Part shown: piece by piece, positions 11,621 to 20,170 of the stretch | Position numbering within the stretch: position 1 is the stretch's first letter | Layout of the letters: each line of letters starts with the position of its first letter | Source of the DNA: Agarophyton chilense | Taxonomy: Eukaryota; Rhodophyta; Florideophyceae; Gracilariales; Gracilariaceae | DNA: 64,000 nucleotides | Direction of reading: 5' to 3' | NCBI GenBank assembly: GCA_030374765.1 | Contig: JARGXX010000075.1 | Coordinates: 1,178,001 to 1,242,000 of the forward strand | Translations under genes and position numbers: made by a program | Notes under the pieces: generated by a model | What the model was told of the DNA's origin: nothing | What the model saw: only the letters and a program-made list of their open reading frames with translations | Databases searched by the model: none

Positions 11621-12726
11621 TTCCAATCCCTACGAGGCTTCCCTTAGAGAGGTATTAGCAAAAGGATATGTTTTCACTCTATACCTCAAGCTGGCCTTCT
11701 GCGGGAAAGTTTTCGCGGCATCATTTGCGACAGCTTCCCGTTCAATACTATATCCCAGATTGCCACCAAGTCTTTATGACCATCACAGGCTTTTCACTCT
11801 GTTGGGGCTTCCTTGACAACCCCAGTACCATTGGTACACACAGGCTGTCTTTTGTCCACGCCGAGGGCGCTTCAACCGGTACAGTGGGATGACAGGGGGT
11901 GCTACGCCCAGCGGTTTAACGCCTCATCGGACCCCTTTACCGCGGAAAACGCCTCACAGATTTTATAATGTATGGGGTGGCTCTTCCAGCGGCAGTCGCC
12001 TCACTGAACCCCAGGCTGCAAACGCCTCACGTTTTGATAAAGTTGAAGGGCTCGAATCTAAAGGAACAATATGTTTTAGGGTGTCAATTGTTGGTTGAAG
12101 TCGCCGGAGAGAGAACTCGGAGACGTGGGAGCCCTTTTTATAGAGATCTAGAACCTCCAAAAAGAAGCTGAAACGCATTACTACTCGATATTTACTACTA
12201 TGTGCTTTTAAGTTACTCTAATCGCTGCTAACAACGTTTGAAGCGGCACACTAACTAATAAAAGCATAAAAACTATATTATTTTCCCTAATGCGCCATTA
12301 TGGCTTCCGACGCCAGCGGTGAAAGACAGAGTGCAGATCCTGCTGGCACTCCATAAAAGTGCGTTTTAGCAATGATGGAACAGTATTCGAATTACAGGAC
12401 CCACACACTCGACGCAATTTTGGAACAACCAATCAAGTTAAATTTAAACTCAACCATGACCACATATTCAAACCTCAATCACCTCTATCAACTACCCTCT
12501 ATCCCCTCGCTGTCTCCAAAAGAAGCCACCATTTACTGCCAGATTGTTGATTGAGTACGATGCGTGGGCGGGATCAGATGACTGGCTAGAGGTAGTCTGA
12601 GCCAAACCAAGGAAAGAGCAGGCACCAAGTTCTCAGAGATGTTTTTATTTGAGGTTACCTCTTGCTATAGACAGCTCTGTCTGGGGTTGCCTTATTTATT
12701 CTGTTTCTGGGTTCCGCTATTTCTCT

Positions 12727-12787
12727 ATGGGTACGTCTATGTGTAAAAAAGGCCTCTAAGTCCCTTGCACCACATAGACGTACCCAT
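12727..12787. repeat. perfect 17-bp inverted repeat
   Basis: ATGGGTACGTCTATGTG (12,727-12,743) is the exact reverse complement of 12,771-12,787. The loop is 27 bases with a run of six A. Perfect 17-bp arms are unlikely by chance at this spacing. No neighbouring gene explains it. Confidence 0.75.
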
Positions 12788-13098
12788 TGGAGCTCCTGGA
12801 CAGTAAAAAATCATGATCTTTCTACTGGACATTTTCCAATGCTATACCCACTACAGTTCTTCCCCTGTCCCGTGTAAAAAGTGCTCCGTAGTCATCGACA
12901 GATCACGAAACACACACACCTTCCCGCCAAAGTTCCAAAAACGCAAACCCACCACAAAGGCAACCGTTCACTGTGGTTCTATTCTTAGGTATTTCAAACC
13001 CTAAGCCCGATTTATATAAACGCGTAATACAACCGGTTTCGTCAACCGCATTTACTTTCTCAAACATTTTTTCACTCACCATTTACTACACCAAAACT

Positions 13099-13842
13099 AT
13101 GTCCCAAGACGCCCACACTGGAATATGGGCGGCTGCCATTTTTATGACGTCCGTAAATGCAGGATTTAGTTTCAAACCCTCAGTTCCCGACACAATTGCA
13201 TGTTTTACTGCATCCATAGTCGAAGACCTGGTTCAATCGACGACGCAGACAGTGCGAGCCCCAATTTTACTTCCACCTACAACACGACAATGGTTGAACA
13301 GTCTCTCATAACATTATGAAACTGATACAGTGAATACTCTGTTTAAGATGATGGCAAAGGCAAGATACGGCGATCGGAAAAAACAAAAAAAGTCGCTTAA
13401 GGACGTCCTCGTTGAGGCAACAGAGCTCGGGAATGAAGAGCGTGGGGTAAACCGAACAACCAAAAGGCGGCAGAAGAAGTTTACACGTATGAAACAGGAA
13501 TATACTGCATTTATCGCAAAGATACCAGAAGCGGGTCGTGATGGGGATGACAAAAGGTTATTCAATACCCTTTAATACTTTCAAAAGATGCATGAACTAA
13601 AGAAAGGGAAAGATCGACATGATCTTCCTGCAGTGCTGTGCTCTCAAGATGATAGCGCCGTAAGCGGTGCTCCTTTGTCGAGCTCCCAAAAAAGGATGAA
13701 ACTTAGCCACAGTGCCATGATAGAATCTTTCATGAACACGCAAAAAGAAAGGCAGTCTCAGTTGTTTGATGAGATGAGGAAGGGTAACGAAGAAAAAACA
13801 AAGATGCAAAGCGTACTAGAGAGGCTGATTGACAGAATTTAA
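13099..13842 (+). pseudogene. Harbinger Myb/trihelix-like accessory protein, broken
   Basis: One frame of about 248 codons runs to the TAA at 13,840-13,842. It is interrupted by TAA codons at 13,309-13,311 and 13,573-13,575, with clear protein-like sequence on both sides of each. The middle part is very basic (GDRKKQKKSLKD, RTTKRRQKKFTRMKQEYTAF). It is followed by YFQKMHELKKGKDRHDLP, which resembles the end of a trihelix/Myb-SANT domain (aromatic-x-x-M, then a basic-Pro turn). The C-terminus is a charged helix (MIESFMNTQKERQSQLFDEM) typical of the dimerising tail of these proteins. In PIF/Harbinger elements this partner helps bring the transposase to the nucleus and to the DNA ends. The true N-terminus is uncertain; the same frame is open upstream to 12,973. 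Confidence 0.6.
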
Positions 13843-14446
13843 TCATCATTAGCGAAAGAAACGTGCTTGTTTGTGATGTAGTAAAGAAGAGCATCTCTTT
13901 TTCTCTTACCTGCGTTTGTTTCAGCCGTGACAATCTCATCACTATCATTCTCATCTTCTGAAAGCAGTGTTCCATCATCTCCGTCTTCGTCCAAACTCAT
14001 ATTGACCAAGATCATGCCCATCATGCAGAAAAAAGAAATATCATCCTCTTGTTGGAGACGGATACCCTCCTTCAACGCATGAAACCTATTTCTCAGCAAT
14101 CCGAACGCGCACTTCACAGGTTTTCGCATGTGATTAGCGACCCTATCCCATATCTTCAGTACTGGATTTGCTTGTTGCTCTCTATGCTTGATCGTTTTCA
14201 TCATATTTACGTCTAGATTGAATGCACAATCGCCCATCAGGAAAGGGCTAACAGAGACTCCATCAATTGTAATTTCTGGAATAGATTGCCCAAGCCCTTT
14301 TCCAGACAGTATGTTGCCCTTGAAAGACGATCGTGAGAAAATTGTAGAGTCGGTGAGAACCCCAGGACGACCTACATCAGCATAAATAAACTTCTGTGTT
14401 GCTGTAGGAACAGCAAAAATGACGACACTACCTCTGAGCCTCCTTT
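13839..14446 (-). pseudogene. Harbinger DDE transposase (DDE_Tnp_4 type), C-terminal part
   Basis: About 200 codons in one frame hold the DDE_Tnp_4 landmarks in order. IFAVPTATQKFIYADVGRPG contains the second-strand Asp region, with G-x-P-G after it. LTDSTIFSRSSF is the usual D-x-x-x-[FL]-x-x-S segment. ITIDGVSVSPFLMGDCAFNL holds the next catalytic Asp in GDCAF, where families usually have GDsAy/f. RKPVKCAFGLLRNRFHAL is the R-x-V-E-x-A-F-G-x-L-K-x-R-F motif with Lys where the catalytic Glu belongs. The tail is acidic. An in-frame TAA at about 14,446 separates this part from upstream remains, in which a clear N-terminus could not be read. The stop codon overlaps that of the converging Myb-like gene. 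Confidence 0.75.
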
Positions 14447-14964
14447 AACACACGATTGTTTTTGACCAGACCGTCCTTCAGGTGCGACAGTGGTTTGCAA
14501 ACTCGCCCTTCACTGATAAGGACTTGCAACTGCCTCTCTTAATGTTCAGATGCTGGTAGACGAGTACATGAATATTGTACTTGACACAGCTAGCCATCTT
14601 CATGTAGATTGGGCAGTGAACCTCCATGGCTTTGAAGGATCGTCCTATATTCTTCTGATACATATAATTGAAGAGGGCTCGTGCGGTTACTGCTCCTCCT
14701 TTCCACCTCTACGGGGCTGATAAAAGCGCTGATCTCTCTCTTGAATGCCACAGTTGGAATCTTGAGAGAGGCTGGTGGTAGCATATTGGGATTGGAATCA
14801 TTGCAGGAGTTTTGTTGCCTCGTTTTATTGCAGTTGATTTTGCTGGGCACTAGGCTAGATTCAACCGGAATCTGACAAGGTCTCTGGTTCGAGGCGCTCC
14901 TTTGCAGAGGATCTCGGATACCATTGTCCACAACAATGAGTTGGTTCTGTGTCCTACTGGCCAT
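14447..14964 (-). pseudogene. possible N-terminal remains of the Harbinger transposase
   Basis: A 124-codon open stretch (14,590-14,964, starting MASRTQNQLIVVD) lies upstream of the DDE part on the same strand. It is polar and Asn/Ser/Pro-rich with no clear motif. The spacing fits a transposase N-terminus, but there is no direct homology evidence, so it could also be unrelated. Confidence 0.3.
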
Positions 14965-15612
14965 GACGTTGAAATTGTGAGAAAATGATATTGAGATATA
15001 GGTCAGATGCCCTCGCTGCGTATCAGGAGTAAGTCACTTCTGATTTCTCAATAAGCAAAATTTACCTATGGATGGGTAAAATTTAGTTTGAATACCACTG
15101 AAGGAAGAAAGATACGGTAGTGAAACTGTTCTGAGAGCTCGTCAGTATTCCTTGTCAGAAATCTTTAACAATCTTTCTGGAATGCAAAACTAGGGATAGG
15201 CGTGATGAATGTATCCTACATTGATAGCGTGCTGTACCCACAACCAGAGCTGAAAAACGCAGACTCAATAAAGCGAGGCAGATTCACGGGGTAGGAGGGC
15301 GGAGTGAAGGATGAAGATCTCGAACTGAAAGTTTTCACGTGTTGCTGAACTCACTGTTGAGAAACGATCATCAGTGAGCACAGACTACTGTGAGCAAAGA
15401 CGACTTTTATACAGGAGAAACCGCATGGCATGGCTGGTAGACGTGACACGAGAAGACGGTATATCTTCCCTGTGAACTCTAATGAAAAGAAAAGAAGCAT
15501 TAAAGTGAAAAAAGGGAAGGGTGTTTCGAAAACTTTGGGAGCCGCTAGAAATTTTCAAATTAGCGTAGAAACTGTTTTGAAATGACGTATCCTAAAGCTG
15601 CACAATATCTCC
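14965..15612. other. no gene recognised
   Basis: AT-rich spacer between the Harbinger and tnp2 relics. I see no open frame of note, no RNA gene and no clear terminal repeat. The outer end of either transposon may lie here. Confidence 0.5.
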
Positions 15613-18005
15613 GTGGTCGTCCCTGCAGTAGGCTCCACATACCCTGGTTTCAAAACCGGCCTCCTGACGTTGTTCCGACTTTCTATCTTTTGCGAGAATA
15701 TGGAGAGGGGCAAGAAAAAATACAAACGGGAAATATACCAACCTGAGAACCTCGAGGAATCTGATGATATCATCGACAGCTTGCAGGGTGATGATTCAAT
15801 TGAAGGTAATCCACACCAAAAAGGACAAGGACGAGGGTATCGATGGCCAGTTTGTAATCATTTGCCTGATAGACGAGCTTCGACACCATAAGGAGAGTGT
15901 ACCTAGATGGGTGCACTGAATGAAATGAAGGAGAGAGAAAATGTTCCTTCAAATGATGAAGAACTCTCAATCCCACATAATGAAATAGAAGAGGCACATG
16001 ATCTCCAACCCTCGAATGAAAAACATGACGATGTTTTTGACATCTCTCTTCATAGATCGACTTCATCCAACACATTGTCCTTTGCTGAGTCGTCTGAAAT
16101 TGGTGGCCTTTCTTCTTTGAATGGCTTCTCGCTCTACCTGTCTCAGACTACGTTTTCCTCGAGCTACGATATTATTGAATCTAGAGATCTAGGCTCCAAA
16201 GGAAACGAATACCGAGTCTCTTCAGCTTTCTATACACAGTTGAGCTATCCGGGATTTCAAAACGTACTAAAACGAAATAAATTGCGAGAACTCCCATCAA
16301 TTCGCGCTATTAGTACAGATCTTTGATATCATATGCCTCCAGCGTAGCTCAGGTGTAGACGCCTTGTGTGAAAATGTGTCGAGAGGGATATGCCGCACCT
16401 GCAGAGGTCCTACGAGCCGCACAAACATGTCAAGGCTGCGACGGACACTTATCACGAATTAAGAAAAAGTACTGGTTCATGAAGACATCCATAGCCGTTC
16501 AGAGCATCTGTCGAGCTTACCATTCTTTCCCAGCAATCATGAAAGGATGTGTTCGAGCAAGGAAAGCCTACGTAGACGGGCCACCCAAAGCGGTAGTTCA
16601 TGACTACTACGAAGTCAAGATGTTCCAACGTATGCATGGTAAAAGGCTACCAAACTGGACATCTAAAAGGAAGGAAATCATTGTGTTTCTGTCGTTATCA
16701 ACTGATAGATTTGAATGCACGAAGAACAGAAAGGGTGAAGTGATATCTTCGTGGCCAATATTGTGTAGTGTGTTGAAATATACCCCTGCACATCGGATTC
16801 GGGCGTCCAACATTCTGATTCACGGCGTAGTACGAGGTTCTCACAACTCCAAATATTTTGATAAGTTTTTCGCCAGTAGAACTGGAGATTTGAAGCTTGA
16901 AAAGGGAATTCCGTCAGTTTGCTACAAGGCGAAGGTTCGAACGTTAAAGGCGTTTGTTTTGTTCTTCACCGCCGATTGGTCTGCGGCGTCAAATGTTGTA
17001 CGATACATCTGCCACACAGGAAGGATGTTTTGCAGATTTCGTAAGAAACAAAAGGTTTATGTTAAACAATTATAGTGTGTACAGGCCATTCTCTTTGAAA
17101 CGTCGCCTTTAAAATGTAAATGGAAGCAAAAATGCCACCAGGGAGCTATAATTATTTATGAATGTGCTGAGAAGTTTACATCCGAAGAGGTGAAGCGTTT
17201 TTGGAAGATGTAGCGTTCAGCAACTCACCAAAGAACCCGAAAAGAACTAACGGACTCCACAGGCATCAAGAAAAGCTTCAGTCTTTTTTCCTTGTATATC
17301 GACAGCATATATGTCTTCCCGTACAATATATAGCATTTGGTTCTTCTTTCATGAACCAAAACTGTTCTTAGACTTCTTTGTGGTTCTCATGCGACATATA
17401 AGACGATGAAAGCACTTCTCTCATGCTGCATCCACGAATCAACGCTACAGAAGATCAAGCCGCCATGATGTGCTCGTCCTTCGGGACTCCCAGTGATTGG
17501 GGGTAGATCTTCGTTATTGCTAGACAACCTTGGATGTTCCAAAGCGAAGGACTTTAAGCACCATGCCCAACTATATCTTATGCCGTTCTTTCATGGCTTC
17601 AAATTCAGAAAGAGCGTTCTGCATCTTTGGAATCTAACTGCACATATAGTAACTCTTGTTTTCGAGTACAACTGTAGTTAAGGTAATTTTCAACAGCTTA
17701 ACCTGATTGAGGAAGAGTTGTACCCATGGTTTGTTCGTTATTTTGGAACCAAAGCGTCTTTAGGCTATTTTTACGCGCCAACTGCATATGTCATCTTGCA
17801 CCTACCGAATCTACTTCGGCAATGTGATCCTCTACGGATGACGTCACAATTTGTGGTTGAAAGATTGTTGGGGGAAATTGGGAAACGTGTTCAGCAAACA
17901 TCCGATGTGACAGCACACCTTTTCCACAAGAACTTCAAGCTTTTCACTTTGATGCTTTCCAACGAGGGAATAGTACCAGTTGAGATATTTTTGAAGCCTT
18001 GGTAG
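15613..18005 (+). pseudogene. tnp2-type (CACTA/EnSpm-like) transposase, decayed
   Basis: The N-terminal part (15,613-16,326) is acidic and Ser-rich, as in many tnp2 proteins. The conserved core lies in 16,368-17,075: a C-x-x-C pair in TCQGCDGHL, VVHDYYEVKMFQRM, FLSLSTDRFECTKNR (family: L..D.FNPF), SSWPILCSVLKYTPAHRIR (family: W.i...NLPP..R) and NILIHGVVRGSHNSKYFD (family: G.ipGP.epk). FFTADWSAASNVVRYICHTG (family: D.PA...v.G...) completes it. Downstream, around 17,300, FPYNI then HLV recalls FP.D.MHLv. KAKDFKHHAQLYLMPFF (17,550-17,590) and MYPWFVRYFGTKAS plus YVILHLPNLLRQCDPL (17,718-17,830) match the C-terminal domain (DUF4218-like). Several stops and frame changes break it, at least five. 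No CACTA ends were found. Confidence 0.7.
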
Positions 18006-18889
18006 TTGAGAATTGAATCATGCTTGCAGCTCTGAGCACTTGGACAGAAACTGAATTTCACACCGGGGCTCAATATCATGGTTCAGGAATCTCTGACCCA
18101 AAACTAAGTGCCAAGCAAAATGCAGATGTGAGAAGGTTTGTGATAGAGAACTTTTGAACTCAAGAAAATTCATTTCAAAAGCGATCTGTAAAGGAAAACA
18201 GATCTGTAAAATTGAGAGAAGAGTTAGGAGCAATCAAGGAAGAAAGCGCTACATCTTTCAAGGGTCTATCAATCCAGTTGCACAATATAAGATGGAAATA
18301 CTGCATTGCAGCTCATTTTGTTTGATAAGGTCCTGAAGCATCTTTGCTCGGGTAAGATCAGGGGGTGTCACAACGTTTGGAATGCATGTAGTATGGGGGC
18401 GTGAAACGAGTTCTTGAGATCGTGCTTGACCTGGATTCTACATGTGTAGTGGCAGTGTTTGTAGATGTACAGTGATATTATGGGTTGGTTGAGGAAGTAG
18501 AATTTGATATTGTTTAGAGCGAAGATCTTCGACGAGGGGAGCAAACAACAGAGCAATCTATTTGTATCAAACGGTTGATCCGATTTCTCGAGATCGATGA
18601 TCGAAGACACTTCCTGGACCCTGTGCGATTAAAAAAGGATACTTCAGCGGTTCTGCAAGGCTTAGTGAGATGAAAGAAATAGTAAACCGATTATCTTTTC
18701 TGAGTGCAGAAGTAGTGGTTGCGGATGTGGTATCACTTGCTTTGTTGCTCAAAGACCTAATATTAGATGAGTATAATATAAGGTCCCATCCTCTAGCACG
18801 GTATTCTTTTGTTCACCTCACTAGTTCGTATTCTCTGAGATTTCAACATTGATGCGTCGTAGTCGAGAACGAGTCGCATGGAGAATCCA
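18006..18889. other. no gene recognised
   Basis: Only short open stretches without known motifs. This may contain the 3' end of the tnp2 element and the worn C-terminal part of the RPT6 pseudogene, which would be expected just left of 18,890 but cannot be aligned. Confidence 0.5.
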
Positions 18890-19481
18890 ACGCATGAGAT
18901 TCATTTTCCGTGAATGGATATTCAGGAACCGCTTCCGAACCTCCTCGTTGGGGGCACGAAATTCAATCTTCCTGTCGATTCTACAAGGACGTAGAAGTGT
19001 TGATACAAGAATTTCGAGCCAATTTGTGGCCATTAGAACCGTGGTATCCTCAGATACTTCGAAACCGTCTAACTGAGTGAGCAACTCAAGCGTAGTTCTC
19101 TAGAATTCAGAATCACCGATGCCACTGCCACTGCTATTCCTTCGTTTAGTACCAATAGACTCAATCTCATCCATAAAAATAACGGACGATGCATGTCCAC
19201 GTTCAATTACAAAAAGTTCACGAACCATTCGACTACCTTTACCGAAGTATTTCTGTAAGAGCTCCTAACCCTAGACTCGCATAAATGTTCACTTAGTGTG
19301 ATGAGCGACAGCGCGAGCCAAAAATGTCTTTCCACTTCCAAGGAGAGAGCCGGGGGAGGGGGGAGGGCGTTCAAAAGCACACTCAAGGGCTGAGCGATGC
19401 AAAGAACGTCAAACTGCTCTGGGTGCAAAACAGGAAATTTAATGACTTAATGATGGCTTTGAGCTGCTCATCTGGACCCCA
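18890..19481 (-). pseudogene. RPT6: 26S proteasome regulatory ATPase RPT6 (PSMC5/SUG1) pseudogene, truncated
   Basis: RPT6 is one of six AAA+ subunits that unfold substrates for the 20S proteasome. About 195 codons of the roughly 400 remain, covering the AAA core. In order they are EQLKAIIKS, PVLHPEQFDVLCIAQP (RPT6: PVKHPELFE.LGIAQP), Walker A GSGKTFLARAVAHHTK, then [19 protein letters not shown]. Walker B and its surroundings follow ([16 protein letters not shown]), then [25 protein letters not shown] and [25 protein letters not shown] and HSRKMNL point to RPT6 rather than to the other five subunits. There are at least four in-frame stops (three just after AHHTK, one after DSEF) and two frame changes, one before PVLHPEQF and one before GSGKT. 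No intron is seen. The N-terminal side ends exactly where the copia array begins (19,482); the C-terminal quarter is not recognisable. Confidence 0.85.
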
Positions 19482-20170
19482 TGTTGGTAAGGGAAATGCT
19501 GAAGGAAAGGTTGAGGGAATGAAAAGGAAGTTCGCCAGCTATGGCTTGGATTTACTTGGAGGCGCTCAAACTTTCACTTATATACTACTTCAAAACGTCA
19601 GCTGTCTAGACTCCAACCCAAAGTAAACCCTAGACTACAAAGCAGGGACACTCAATACTACCAATCATATTCAAGCATGACACTAACCCTAGTCAATGTT
19701 CATTGCAGCGCCCAACAAGGCAATATAACAGTGCACAGCCCATAACTACACTGACGTGTGCAAAAATTCAATATGCCAGCACACACTACTTGCAATCCGC
19801 CTCCATACACATTCACGTTCCAGCACAGTACACCAAGTCTCCTGTAATACACATGTCACGTCTCTTCTCCAAGTACATTCGTTACACCTTGTGAGATGTG
19901 TTCATAGTACGCCAGCTGGACATGTTGAACAGCGTGCACAATAGTACAAGTAGACCACGTACACACGTGTCCCACAGACAAACCCAATAGTGCCATACCA
20001 CTTGTACACACCACATTGCATGTGCATATTTGCAGTAGCCAATCACAGCCCGAGTTCACGTTGAGATCCGACTGACACGCATATGCGCTTTTCCAGAGGC
20101 ACCCTCCAAAACAGCCCATGCTCCCCTGCACTTTTGGTTTTCAGTGACAGCACAGAGTCAACAGCCAACA
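19482..20170 (-). repeat. LTR 1, outer 3' LTR of the array
   Basis: 689 bp with TGTTGG and CCAACA ends. Its outer edge meets host-derived (RPT6) sequence. It differs from LTR 2 at about four positions, most of them near the outer edge, so it is slightly older or of different descent there. It contains a TATA box (19,578-19,584, minus) and two telo-box-like AACCCTAG motifs. Confidence 0.9.
19578..19584 (-). promoter_or_regulatory. LTR promoter TATA box
   Basis: Minus reads AGTATATAAGTG, with TGACGT (a CRE-like half site, 19,595-19,600) and CAGCTG just upstream. The same block is in every LTR of the family (for example 58,796-58,802). Its position about 110 bp before the LTR 3' edge would put the RNA start in the last quarter of the LTR. 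Confidence 0.6.

Larger units (their letters stand above)
11371..13098. other. 1.7 kb with no recognised gene
   Basis: Short open stretches on both strands show no family signature. Two inverted repeats stand out (11,540-11,620 and 12,727-12,787, listed separately). The element CGCCTCA occurs four times at about 11,920-12,030. Part of this interval could be the left non-coding end of the Harbinger relic, but I found no terminal inverted repeat. Confidence 0.5.
13099..14964. mobile_element. PIF/Harbinger DNA transposon relic
   Basis: Two converging gene remnants make the typical PIF/Harbinger pair: a Myb/trihelix-like DNA-binding protein on plus (13,099-13,842) and a DDE transposase on minus (13,839-14,446, perhaps to 14,964). 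Both carry in-frame stops, so the copy is dead. The terminal inverted repeats and the 3-bp TWA duplication expected for the superfamily were not found, so the outer limits are only those of the coding remains. Confidence 0.75.

Noticed and set aside
11960-12010. GGSSSGS resembling the amidase signature
   Set aside because: No other amidase motif lies before or after it in any frame; a seven-residue match is not enough.
13300-19400. Possible stop-codon reassignment, because in-frame TAA codons interrupt the Myb-like gene and TAG/TGA interrupt RPT6
   Set aside because: All three stop codons are involved, frame changes are present as well, and TAA ends the Myb-like frame; ordinary pseudogene decay explains it.
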